Of a stretch of DNA of 64,000 bases, positions 12,001-25,800 are shown piece after piece. The translations under genes were made by a program, and so were the position numbers. The DNA comes from Echinometra lucunter (lineage: Eukaryota > Echinodermata > Echinoidea > Camarodonta > Echinometridae). The DNA lies in assembly GCA_029962745.1 (NCBI GenBank), contig CM057157.1:6434279-6498278 (forward strand), given 5' to 3'. Within the stretch, counting starts at the first letter, position 1. The number at the start of each line of letters is the position of its first letter. The notes below the pieces were generated by a model, which was not told the DNA's origin, did no database searches, and worked only from the letters and a program-made list of their open reading frames with translations.

Positions 12001-15000
12001 TGCACACAGAAATGGCATGCATTGACTGTTTGGTCCAAAGATGCACAGCTATTTCCTGTCACATTTACAGGGTATTCATTTTCAGGGGACATTTCTGCAG
12101 TGTAATGCATTTGAAAAAACAAAGAGAAAGGTTTCAGATTATTTCTTGATCTTTACTAAAATTCAGCCTTCTTGTTAGAGCAGTATACTAAATTTATGTT
12201 AACCTACATGTATGTTTCTGTATTCTAAATACCAGAAACTTTGAAAGCATTTTAAAGCTATTTTGTAGAAAAAAGAAATTAAACTAAATTCATTAACATT
12301 ACGAGAACCTCTCATTTAAAATTTACCCCACCACTATAACACAGGAACCTACATATTTCAGGTGGATAAACCAACCCCCTATCCAAAGGCCCCGTTAAAA
12401 GTCTTATCAGTGCCTAGCATCTTCGCCCGAGAGGTGGTGGTTTTGGATTACACCTGCACTCCTCATCATCTTACGTAATAGTGTAAACAGACTCTTACCA
12501 GGGCACTGCCTGAAAGGAAATGAGAAATATGAAATATATATTTTATGTGTTTTAAGATAATGTCATGTCCAAAAATCACTCGTGATTTAGATGAAAACCA
12601 AAATTAAACTTCGAATGAAGCGAAATGACCCAGAGTTGGCGATAACAGCAACATTTTAAACTTCATAAGCTAGCTGGGACTACACGTGCACAAGGCACGG
12701 TATCCCCAGCTTGTTTCTCTTTCTCCCTTTCTCTCTCTCTATCAACCTGTGAAGGTTGCCACTCGGGGGAAAGAATTAGGCTGCCCAGCGCTTTTGTTTA
12801 TTTAGGCCTACTGCAATCTCAGATGTTTAAAAGTTGCAAAAGTCATTTCGGGGCTTCAGTTTTAAATACGGATTTTCGTCACGATCATTGATTGGTTACT
12901 TGTTATTCAGTTATTTGTTGTCTTTAAATTTTTACAAATCTGAAATATCCATTCAAGCATTTTCCAGCTTTTTACAAGTAGCTTTACTTGCCATGCAAGG
13001 ACTATATGTGTCAGTGAACATCTGTACCCCACCCCCCATGATGAAGAAAATACTTTAAATTCTAACATCTATCTCTCTCATAACACATTTATTTAGGAAC
13101 TGACCCAGTTTACGCTAAGAACAGAGAGTGATGCATTGTCTGAGTTGAGTCGAGGATTGAACGAGCGGACCCAGGCATCAACAGACTACGGGCGCACTCA
13201 GGCTAAGGCTACCCTCTTTGTAGAAGTCAATCTCAAACTGGTGAGGGACCACATTTCCTTTCTTACAACTGATAATTTAGAATCTAACAATGCCTTATAC
13301 TTTTCTGAAGTGCTTCCATTGATCACTTCAGAGCATCAACTCCTCCCTTTTCTCCTCATGTAACTAGATTATTTTTCATTAAGAATGAACATACTATCTT
13401 TTTATTACCATATACTGAATATGAAATAAGAACACTGCATTTGTAGCTCATAACTATCATTTAGATTATACCATAGACTTCTAAATTTGTCTTATCTGAG
13501 GAGAAGGACTCATCACGAATGAAGTAAATCTCTATTTTTTTTTTCTTTTCATACAAGTCGATATGTATCTTCTGTATTTCTTCTCGTAACCCATTCAGTA
13601 TGATACAGTTTGGGTAGAACACACATTTTGCATAGACTCCAACCCAAGTTGGTAATGGTAATGGTAATGGTTTATTAAAAATTCTTTCGCAGCCAGAAGC
13701 TGAATTGCAGAACTTTTACAAAGCATTTCAAATAAGACTTTATACAAATAATAATCAACAGCATAACAGGATAATACTTACTAAATTAAAAGAATATGGA
13801 ATTTCTATATAAATAAAGGGATTTCTAAGAATCATGCACCTTTTACGAGGGAAGAGGGATTGGCATAGAGGAGGGATAAGCAGAGGGTTGCAGAGAAGAG
13901 AAAAGGGATACATTACAGAGATGAGGATGATAGTTCATGAATAAACATATTAAATATCAAAGTGAAATACAAATTCAGAAATATTGAGCGTATGGGTTGT
14001 GTATGTAAGTTATCTCAGGCTTTGCATTTACCAGGTTAATGAGTTTAATGAAGACAGGTTGACTTGAAGATATGATGATTGCTACCCTGAACTTGTTCAA
14101 TTTGATTATTTTTCAGGAAAAAGAAGAGTTTGGTTATCCTCATGAGTCAAGCTTCTTGTTTGTTGAACTGCCTGGGATTGAGAAGCTTGCAGCAAATCAA
14201 CAGGAGCTTCGTAAGAAGGAGGGAGCAGTCCAGAATAGATCTATCTCATCGTTTGGTCAGCTGATCAGTAACCTCTCTACCAGGCAAAGTCCAGATAGAG
14301 TCATCAATTACAGGTAACAGTGCAGTGGCTTTCAACAAAAAGAAAGTCATATAGACAGGACAGGAGTTGAAAGTCAAGGCACATTTGTGTCTCTTTCCCA
14401 GTGTGAAGATAATTCAAGTACAATTGTGGATGTGTGAATTATCACAGTTAATTGCATTTTTCATTTTGCTAATTTGTTTGGTTTATTAAATGTTTCAGGA
14501 ACTGCATATGATTTCTGTGAATGAAAGAATGCAACTAATATTTGCTCTAGAATTATGGAGAACCTCTTTGATGTCGTTAGTTGTGTGCAGAATTAGAAAT
14601 AACTTACTGGATTCCAACAAACCAAATTTGTATTAACTTGTTTTGAGAATGTTATATACCAGTGGTGCTGATATTTTATCAAGTGACCAAGAGTAGAAAT
14701 TCAAATGCTTGACTACATGTAGGAAGTGCATATTGTTTGCGATTGATGTTATTAAAAATTAGACCAGTAAACATGAGAAATACCTGCAATAATATGTATG
14801 AGGTTTCTAAACCATTTACTGTTACCTATCCTGCGCGGTGTTTAACAAAGCTGTAAGTTTCGCATGACTTTAAGAACGACTTAACTATTAACAGCCAAAT
14901 AGAATGCCTAAAGCTTTTCCTCTTGTTTTAACAAAGTGTGATTGTTTTTCCCGTAATCTCAATTAAATTGAACATTAGCAAAAACTGTACTTCACATTAA

Positions 15001-15365
15001 AGACGTTTTGTTAATTCTTATAATGTTAATCTATAGAGATCTCTCAAATTTAGCTTATGCGATTAAATATGATCGAGAATCCCATTTGCTTTTCCATATT
15101 CAAGTCATTCTTAAAGTCATGTGTAACTTTGCAAATAGCTTTGTGAAACACCCCCTGATCTCTTCTGTATCTCTGTGCCTTAACCTCCAGTGAATCTAAA
15201 GTCACCAGTCTTCTGGAGACTTCCATAGGAGGCAACTGTAAGACCAAGGCTATCATGCACTTAAATCCAAACCCTGAACCTCTGTACCTCAAGACATCTC
15301 TTATAGTATCAGGCCAACTCTCCAGGATCAACAACTTCTTCATCCTGAACGATGTTACTGCTAGG
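6015..15365 (+). CDS. CCDC78: Kinesin-like motor domain of the CCDC78 gene (exons 1-6, residues 1-340)
   Basis: Kinesin landmarks appear in order. The first strand is NVVARIRPP (residues 3-11). FHALFDDD follows at 39-46. The P-loop is GESGSGKS at 76-83 (usual GQTGSGKT/S; Gly-Lys-Ser kept). The MYEVYNEIVRDLL helix region is in exon 3 and LNERTQAS in exon 4. Exon 6 has the SESKVTSLL...GGNCKT block (282-300), which replaces the kinesin DSKLTRLL...GGNSKT. Two catalytic motifs are eroded. The switch I NxxSSRSH is replaced by TDYGRTQAKA (197-206), and the switch II DLAGSE reads ELPGIE (233-238). The domain could probably still bind nucleotide, but normal hydrolysis and motility are doubtful. The fold assignment is strong; the loss of activity is inference from motif changes. 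Confidence 0.85.
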
Positions 15366-18300
15366 GTAAGACTGTACTTTGCAATTTTATCCACGTATTG
15401 CAATCTAATTGTTTAATAATAATAGTGAATACTATCTGTTTTTGTTTTAGGGCTATATCCGTCGTTTTGTGATGCTTATAGCGCTCAGACATTATTACCT
15501 TGGTCAAAGCCAAGCTACCATAGTAACTGGCACATAAGCCCAAGCTCATTTACACCTGGATGGAGAGTGGCAAATACAGTGTCAGGCTGGGATTTAAATT
15601 CTGTACTTTGTGATCTGCAGTCTTGAGACATATCCACTAGACCACCTGTACATGGTGGCATGATTAGATAAAAAAAAACCAGCCCCCTCTCCATCATTCG
15701 AATTTGTCAGATTTGTTACACACAGTCATAACATAACCCCCCCCCCCCCCCCCCCCCCCGAAAAAGATATATAGCTTGAATGTGCTCCTTGAGCATCCTT
15801 ATTATAGACCACCTCTGTATATGATGTTCTGAGGGCCCCAAGAAAGCCCAGAAACTCAAGGAACCTATGAAACTGTTCCAAACCTTTGGTAGAATTCCTT
15901 TAATAGAATGCAAGTCTGTACCCTCTTGTGATTTTATTCCGTACAAGCTGATGGCATTTTGACATTATTTCCAATAACTAATTTGCTGGTTTTCAACAAA
16001 CAATACCTTAACTGTTTATGATGTGCATGTAGTCCTTTGTTCTTGTGCACTGAAGAAGGCTGCTCAGCTGGAGCCAAGATTATAGTTTCCAAAATGTACA
16101 AGATGATAACAGGTGTATAAAAGACAGGCCATTGTAATTATTATCATTATTATGAGGAGGAGTGACTGATACACCTTATTAATTTCTGTTCTTACCCTCA
16201 TTAGGCCCTCATCACCCAATACCAAGCAAGGCTTATCAGTCTCCAAGGTCAGCTTGGTGTTACCATGACAACTGAAACAGCAAGAGACGATGTGACAGAG
16301 GACCAGGCCAAGCTAGCTAGAGACAATGTAAGTTGAAATCAAGACAGTCCCATTGACTACTGAATTCTTGTATTCCTATAGACTTAGTACAGGGTCCACC
16401 TGGTTCCTGTAGCCAATGGGTTGAAGTAATAAAATGAAGCTCTTTATGCTTTTGTTGATCATGTATTTCAATCCCAGAAATTTCATTGAACTAATGAAAC
16501 AGAATCAGTGATAAAGCACATTTTTCCATACCTTTCTCTCATCCTCTGCTATAATCCAAAAGAATGCTCTTTGAAAACTTATCTGTTGTTGTTGTTAGTT
16601 TGTTACTTGTGCCTGTTAACTCCAAACTGATTCCTTATGAAAACTTTAGTAGCATGTATAAGTTTTCATAGGGCCTACCAATGCAAGCTTATACCTTATA
16701 TTTATGTTACCTTTTGACCTCTTTTGATGATTGTAGTTGAAGCTGAAGGAGGAGAATGACTACTTGAGGCGCAGACTTGATCAGATCCAGAGCAGGTTTG
16801 GAGACATTGCATCAGCTAAGACTGACTTATCATCCAGACTCATTGGCAGTGAAGAAGAGAAACTCAAGGTGAGATAAAAGCAGATTGTGTGGGTATCAAA
16901 TGGCAATCTTATTCCAGCTGAGAATTATAGCGAATAAGAATGAATATTAATCTAGCAAGATTATTGATAATTCCCTGTAAATTTTACCTTGTAATAGTAT
17001 AATCTACACATATCAAGAAATGAATGCATGTGCCTGCATGTTAAAAACGAATGCTCTGTTTCGCAAAGTATAAAAGCGCAAACATGAAATGCATTTTACT
17101 GAATAAAATGTTTCGGACTCTTTTTCTATTTTCTTTTCCTTTTTTTTTTTTTTTTTTTTTAAATTTTCAGCTGTCCAAGATGCTTGTAGATATGCGTATT
17201 GAAAATAACAAGCTTAAGGAGAGAGGAGCCCAGGAGAACTTTGAACTAAAAAACAAGGTAAGGTGTTACATTTGGGTAGATAGAGAGACAGATCAGAGGC
17301 ATGTATAGGGTATATGAGAGAAAGTGATAGGGGAGAGGGAGTGACACAGAGAATGAAAGAAGGGAAACTTAAGGGATGAAGATGGTTGAGTTTTGTATAA
17401 TTATAGTAGGTGTATAAACCCATAACATTACAGAGTTTCTTAAGGTCTAAATTGATCATTTTTCTTTTCTCATATTGGCAGCAATTATTCATAATTATAG
17501 CCAATATAACAACATGAATCAATGTGAATGAAAATTGCAAAATTCAACGGAGCGATCGCCCTTTTGCTCATGAAACTAGTGATTTCATACTATACATAGG
17601 GAGTTTAATGATTAGCTGCAATGAAATAGTTCTTATTTGTGAAAGGCATGAGGTAGTGCAGAAATTATTTACTAAAAATTTCTATGAGTTTTTAAATTTC
17701 TGCTCATGTAAAATGTTTAATTCCTAGCATTCTAGATCAAAAGTGACTGAAAAAATGTCACTAAACGGAGATACTATACTGCTACGGGTTAAGGGAAGGC
17801 CAAAATACAACGAGATCATTGACAAGAGAACTATGTGAGAAATGTAAAGAGTTGCAGGAGTGAGAAGGAGGAACTTCAGAACATATATGGACAAGATATA
17901 AAGATGATGACCTACAAGAGCATGTTGAGTTAGTTATTCCTTGTGAAAGCTAATAAAACAAAGCAACATAAAGCAAATCAGAACATGCCAGGAAGGTAAC
18001 AGAAATGTGCAATGCTTCCCCATTTAAAGAAGCCATCTCCATGAACTTTATGAATGCATTAATCTCGAGGGAGACGATGAAGCATCTATTAAAGTCTCAC
18101 AGGATGGCTGCTTGATGATAGTGATGATCATAGGTGCTGGAACACAGAGAGGACAAAGTATTTGAGGGGGCAGAGCATTGTATAAAGTGAACAATGATCT
18201 GACCCAAACTTTCATGACATCCTTGTCTCTCTCACGGTTCCGGGGGGGACTGGTGATGATGATGAATTATAAAATCCCCTTATCATTGAAAGCACCATAT

Positions 18301-21300
18301 CTCATGACTGTGTGTAGGTGCTAGCCCTTGAGAACCGTCTGATCCAAGCTGAATCTGAGAGGGATCGTCTGTTGCGGGACTATCGCCAGATCCGAGGTCA
18401 CTTTGATGAGATAGACAAGGAGAGGCAGGATGTAGGGGATCGCTATGTATACCTCAATGCAGATTATAAAGCATTGGCTAAGAAATATGAGAGTGAGGTG
18501 AGTGATAACTGTTTATTAATTTTTTTTGTCTCGCCCACCGGAGGTGAAGGCGAGACTAAGGGATCCAAATGTCGTCCGTCCGTCGTCCGTCCGTCGTCCG
18601 TCCGTCGTCCGTCCGTCCGTCCGTCACAAACGTTATGAAAGATAACTTGGCAACCGTGACTCACTTTTCAACCAAACTTGGGTTGTAGATGCACTAAGGG
18701 GACCTGCATGTTATGGTCCAGTCAGAGGTCACATGGTAAGGTCAAAGGTCATTTCAGGTCAAACGTTAAAGTTTACGTGCAAGACTCTCTTATGACACAA
18801 AACTCTGCAACCGTGACTCACTTTTCAACCAAACTTGGGTTGTAGATGCCCTAAGCGGACCTGCATGTTATGCTCTAGTCAGAGGTCACATGGTAAGGTC
18901 AAAGGTCATTTTAGGTCAAACGTTAAAATTTACGTGCAAGACTCTCTTATGACACAAAACTCTGCAACTGTGTGACACTGTTCAATCAAACTTGGGTTGT
19001 AGATGCACTAAGGGGACCTGCATCTTATTGTCCAGTCAGAGGTCACATGGTAAGGTCAAAGGTCATTTCAGGTCAAATGTTAAAGTTGACGTGCAAGACT
19101 CTCTTATCACACATAACTTTGCAACCGTGACTCACTTTTCAACCAAACTTGGGTTGTAGATGCACTGAGGGGACCTGCATGTTATGGTCCAGTCAGAGGT
19201 CACATGGTAAGGTCAAAGGTCATTTCAGGTCAAACGTTGAAGTTTACATGCAAGACTCTCTTATGACTCAAAACTCTGCAACCGTGTGACACTTATCTAT
19301 CAAACTTGGGTTGTCGATGCACTAAGGGGACCTGCATGTTATGGTCCAGTCATAGGTCACATGGTAAGGTCAAAGGTCATTTCAGGTCAAACATTAAAGT
19401 TTACGTGCAAGACTCTCTTATGACACAAAACTCTGCAACCGTGTGACACTTATCTATCAAACTTGGGTTGTCGATGCACTAAGGGGACCTGCATGTTATG
19501 GTCCAGTCAGAGGTCACATGGTCAGGTCAAAGGTCATTACAGGTCAAACGTTGAACGGTTAAAGTTTACGTGCAAGACTCTCTTATGACACAAAACTTTG
19601 CAACCGTGTCACACTTTTGAGTCAAACTTGGGTTGCAGATCACTAAGGGGAAGTGCATGTTATCATTCTGTTGGACTTCACATGATAAGGTGAAAGGGTT
19701 CTTGGGGGACCTTCATGTTATAGTGGTATCAGAGGTCACATGGTAAGGTCAAAGGTCATTTTATATCAAACGTGAAAGTTTACTTGCAAGACTCTCTTAT
19801 GATAAGTAACTTTGCAACGTCTGCTCCCTTTTTAACTAAACTTGGGTCATGGATGCACTTGGGAGACCTTCATGTTATAGTGGCATCGGATGTCACGTGG
19901 TAAGGTCAAAGGTTATTTTATTTCAAACATTACAGTTTACATGCACGACTCTCTTATGACACATAACTTGACAACTGATGGTCAAATGGCAACCAAACTT
20001 GGGTCATAGATGTACTAGGGGTAACATCATGTTGTGGTGCTGTCGGAGTTCACATGGTGAGGTCAAAGGTCATTTGAGGTCAAACATTAAAGTTTACCTG
20101 CAAGACTTTGCGATATCAAACTTGGTTAGGGATGTACTTGGGGAAACCTTCGTGTTATTTAGTCACGGGTGGGCGAGACACAATCTTGCTATTGGCTTGT
20201 TTATACTTTTTCCTCAACAGAAGAAATTTAAAAATTTCAATTAAAAAGAAGTAATTCCTGAAACTGAATCTGATATATTTATGCTTGCTCAAGCAGCTGC
20301 TGTACAATGTGAAATATTGTGAAAGTTTGTTTCACTTAAGCTACTTGCTCTCCAGTATTACACTCTATGTATATTTTTTCAAATTCATATTGTGGATGTT
20401 GTTGTATGTTAACTGAAATCAAAGAAGGTTGCAAGGATATTGTGTGAGCTTGACAATGCTCTTCTGCAGCTCAGTAATATTTCAGCTATTGGATCTCCTT
20501 AAAAGTTGTTTTTCATGTTGCTAGATACCACCTAAACAGCATCCTGTAGCAGAAATATTACAACTATGAGATCCTTATTTTTTTTGTACTTTTGCCATCT
20601 AGAATTCAGTGTTTCCTATATCAAACCTATGGTGAATATGAATTCAGTTGTCACCGTCTGTTTCTTTTCTACTCTGCTTTAAAAAAAATTTTTCAAAACA
20701 CTTTGCAAAAAAAATTACAGTAGGAACTCATTATAGAGAGCTCTGATATGACAATTCATATTGAGGTAATTTTGCTGGCCCCATCTCTCAATATTATTTT
20801 GCAGTTTTTGTCCTGTTATAACAAGATATACATAACAAGTAATCTTCATGGTCCCATTGGGTGATTTCAAGTACGGTGTTGGAGGCTGGTGTTGGTGTTG
20901 TGAGAACACCAACACCAGCCTTAACACCGAACTTGAAATCAGGCTGGTGTTGGGATTGACCTTGCAAGATTTGACGTATTTCCGGTAGTCAGTGTTGCTT
21001 TCTGGTGTTGAATGTCGTCTGCTGAACCGAGTATCACGGTTCATGTTAACGATTTACATGTAATTTCCCCATTCACCAACACCAGCCCCTAGGGATTGGG
21101 AAATTCATGATTTCAAGTACGGTGTTGGTGTTGGTGTTGTAATCATACATGTTATTCCTGCTTCTCCCTCGCGGAGCAGCGGCACTCTTTGCTACGTCCC
21201 TCTAAACTGACCGTCGGTGTTGGAGCTCGGTTCAGCAGCCTTTCCTCGCTCTCAACACCAACACCAACACCGCACACCGAACTTGAAATCACCCACTGTC

Positions 21301-22763
21301 ATGTTTCCACTGTACTACAGTACACTTTTTGATATATATTTGATATTCTAGGTTGCTAGAAACCAGCAGCTTGGTCTTGAGCTTCTCAACCTCTTGAATG
21401 CTGAAGTCACCCTGTTGAAGCAGAGAGATAATCTAGGACTAGCTGGCCAATCAAAGAGTGGAAACAGTGATGATCTATCAAGGGTTAGAGACATTGCTCT
21501 CGGGCTATCAGCTGAAAGACAAAAGGTATATGATCTTTACAGTGGTCTCCCTCGTGGCCCTTGTTCTAAGTTTTTCAAAGAATTTTGATAAACACATTGT
21601 CCAAGTGATTTAGTACCTCATTGATATATTAACCCCAATTATGTAATAAACCTCGGTAATATTTTTAACATCAATGATATAAAAACCCTAATGATACTAA
21701 ACATATCTAGTACATACAGAAGCCTGCCCATTGTTGAGACTTTAAAAAAATGATTATGAGTTACACCACATGCATGAAGTAAATGATAGTCTGAATGATC
21801 TTCCCATATGACCTTATTGTCTTGTGAACTTGTGTGTGATTGGGTTTTTACAGATATGTATTAATCAGTTCTAATAATTTACATCTGAGGATGGCATTTA
21901 ACGTCGCCATTCGAGAAATGTCATTCAGTTTTGAACCTGGTCTTCTTGATCAGGGTCACTTTATGGTGAAGACAAAGAGCTGACCATGGACATTATTATA
22001 TCTAGACCTGACTCCTACTCCTATTGTTGTGTGAACTCTTGAAATACTAAATCTAATCTCAATTTTAGCCTGTTTTTCTTTATATTCATCTTTCAATCTT
22101 GTTCCCCTTTTCCCCTCAGGTGACTGCATCTGACAGTGATAGACATGATCTCAGGCAGCATGTAAGTGTATCAGTCTCGCAAAGTCATTGCTGGAGAAAA
22201 AAATGAAATGCCATCTCGAAGTACAGTTGGGAAATCATTTCTAGAGATCTTGCATGAAACTTGTTTGCAAATATATTTCATGTGCAAATATAGATTTACC
22301 TCATTGATATATTAACCCCAATATGAAATATACATTAATATATAAATGAAATTATTGTGTATAATCTCATCTCTCTTTGTTTTGTTTTTTGTTCTTGTAG
22401 TTGTGCTTGTTTTGTTTTGTTTTTGTTGTAGTTCTGTTTGTTTCTTCTATTTTGCTTCTTTTACTTTTTGCTGCATATGATAAAGTTGAAATTGTTACTT
22501 AATACTTAAAGCTTGTTGGTTCATTTTGATACAGATTTTAGCCTTAAGATATTACCAGTTTTCTTTGTCTTTGTCTTACATGCATTTGACAGTTGTTTGG
22601 AAACAAGGATAGATTCCGTGGTGAGATTGATCAGATGAAGAGTCATTACGACAAAGAGCAAGACAAGCTACAGGGCATTATGTAAGCACCAAGCAGTGTT
22701 TGAGATGATGCTAATGGTGATAATGATCACGGTGGTGGTGGTTGTGGTCATGGTGGGATAGAA

Positions 22764-22827
<64 letters not shown>

Positions 22828-25800
22828 CAAGAATGATTATCAAGAATGATCTTTCTTTCTCTCTCTCTGTCTTTCCTCTGCCTTTTCATTGTGTGTCTGA
22901 TCTTTCTGTATTTCTCTCAGTTCCCAGTTAAACCAAGACCTTCAGAACATGAGAACGGCTGACAGAGAGACTCATCGTAAGCTCACTGAAGTTAAAGTTG
23001 TAAGTATTATATTTTGATATGTTATTTCTAAAAACTGGCATGTTTCTCAGATTGCCTAATGATAATAATGAATGGAAGTGGAGTTAAATTTACATCTGAA
23101 GTTCTTCTGATAGTGCTTATAGATCCTGAAGGGAAATCCCTTGTGTCTGGAGAATATCTCAGGCCTTGTTTTTAACATATTTCTTCTACATCTGAAGTTC
23201 TTCTGATAGTGCTTATAGATCCTGAAGGGAAATCCCTTGTGTCTGGAGAATATCTCAGGCCTTGTTTTTAACATATTTCTTCTACATCTGAAGTTCTTCT
23301 GATAGTGCTTATAGATCCTGAAGGGAAATCCCTTGTGTCTGGAGAATATCTCAGGCCCTGTTTTTAACATATTTCTTCTACATCTGAAGTTCTTCTGATA
23401 GTGCTTATAGATCCTGAAGGGAAATCCCTTGTGTCTGGAGAATATCTCAGGCCCTGTGTTTAACATATTTCTTCTACATCTGAAGTTCTTCTGATAGTGC
23501 TTATAGATCCTGAAGGGAAATCCCTTGTGTCTGGAGAATATCTCGGGCCCTGTTTTAAACATATCTGAAGTTCTTCTGATAGTACTTATAGATCCTGAAG
23601 GGAAATCCCTTGTGTCTGGAGAATATCTCAGGCCCTGTTTTTAACATATTTCTTGATTGTTTCTTTTCAGTTTTTTCTTGAAGTACTAACATTCTATTTC
23701 TATTTTATAATTCATCCATAGGAGTTACTGATGCTCCGATCCAAGTCCAAGGAACTCCAGTCAACAAATAGTAAACTACAGCTCCAGATGAAAGAGAAGA
23801 ATGAAGAAGTTAGAGCTAGACTTGTCAAATACCTTCAAGATATTGCAGTAAGTTTGTCAGGATGCTACCAGATATCTCCTACAAGATTGGGCACAAATAA
23901 GCAATTAATTCCGTAGAAAGTGGTGAAGCCCTGCTTTTGAAGTTGCATTAACTTGCATTTTAAATAACCAAATGACAAATTAATTTTATTTATCAAAGCA
24001 GCCTCATTACTGTCACTAATGTTTTTCCTAAAGGTACCCATTTACTTAATACTACATCAAGATTGAGAGGAGTAAATGTCAGTATTATGACACCTTGTCT
24101 GAGGATGTAAATGACAAACAAGAATCTAGCTAAGGACCTTGTGACACAGTGTTCCCTCATAAAACACAGTATTTTTCTTACAGAAGTAATTATTAATGTG
24201 ATGTTTAGTCATGTAGTAATATTTCCATTGTTATTTCCATAGGATCACATAGATAAAAGCCAAAGGTCTCCATCAAACCGAGATGCCAAGGAAGGGCTGC
24301 AAGGGCAGGTAGCGGCCATGATGAAGGACCTCAAACAGACGTATCGGACAAGAGAATCTCAGCTCAGTGATGCAGCCAGGGAGTACAAACGCACTGCCGA
24401 TGCAGTGGCCAAGAAGCATCAACAACTCCTTATAGAGTACAGGTAAGTTTGTCATTAAGAGCACTACTAGAAACAATGGATAAAGAGTAGAAGTTGATAA
24501 TTCATTTTTATTTTATTAGGGTTTACAGTAGTTTTTGCCTCTTGCTATTTCTGCATTCTGAAAGAAAAGGCATTTCATGTTGTTTTGTTCATGCCTGTGT
24601 TTTCACAGAATTTTTTTTGACAGGGTAGAAATCTGACAAAGAAAAATATATATCTGTATCACTTTTGGAAACAGAAAATGGTACAAATGTACACTGTTCA
24701 ATATTTTCATCTGAAAATAAGTGAAAATTGCCTCGCAATAAATAAAGCCTGGAATTTCTTTTACATAAATAATTAGGTAATTATATTTGCTTCCTTCAAA
24801 TGATTATCGGGTATGTTGTATGACATATGTCTTGGCGATGATTACCCTGCATCATTTGACACAGCACTTTACGTAACCCTAATCCTAATCTAAAACTAGG
24901 CTAAAACCCTTACCCTAACCCCATATCTGTTACAAAATTAAGCCTAGTAGTTGCTTGAACACAGGTCTGAGCATCAATGGGTATGTTTATTATCTATGCG
25001 TATATTTTTACAGACTTCTCAGGCAGCAGGTATTAGAGAAAAGCCTTCCTGGAGTGGAGATCGGTCCTGATGAAGATGAGCTGACATTAGGTGTAGAAGA
25101 AGTGGAGTCTATCAACAGGAGAGAACTCACCAAAGTAATGAAACAACTCAGAGATACAGAGACAGAACTTAACAAAATCAAGAGAGAAGGGTAGGTAGAA
25201 TGGAAATCCAGTCCCAACAAATCAAAGCTGTGTGATAAAACATGTTTTCCTCACAATTTAAAAGTGCAAAAAAGAAAGAGGTGACTTTATCAGGAGTGCA
25301 TCATTGTGGCCAGTCCTAAATCTGAACTTCTTACATTTATTTTCTACCCCTTTTAATGTTACTAACTGTAAAAAGAATGTTTTCAGATCATCCTAAGTGT
25401 AAAAAATCTCTAGGCAATTTTGTTCTGATGAAATATAATCCTCAAAAAAAAAATTTTTTTTAAATCAATTATGTTTTAAGTATTTTTGATGATATTTATA
25501 GAATATGATGTACTGCCCTTGAGCTAAATATCTAAAGTGTCATAGATAAGGTAAAGAATGTTTTGGCCTTTTTTTCGTACAGCTCATCTGATGAACACTG
25601 GAAGTCGCTGAAGGATGAGTTTCTCAAAACACAGGTAACTTGATTTTTTTCCAGTAAACTTAAAGTAGATATTCATTGATTTAAAAACTGACTCAATTTT
25701 CATAATTGCGTAGGTGAAGCTTAGATTGAACAAGTTTGTCAAAATACATCACTTATAAATATTCGAAGTATTAATTATTATCAATTAGCCGGCGCTAAAA

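Noticed and set aside
18640..20110. Regularly spaced repeats suggesting a CRISPR array
   Set aside because: The unit is 157 bp and repeats throughout without unique spacers, in animal DNA; it is a minisatellite within a mobile element.
22668..22889. His-rich protein on the minus strand
   Set aside because: It is the translation of an ATG/TGA microsatellite in an intron.
23056..23562. Minus-strand frame of 168 codons with 32-residue repeats
   Set aside because: It is produced by a 96-bp tandem repeat, whose length is a multiple of three, inside a CCDC78 intron. No splice sites or homology support it.
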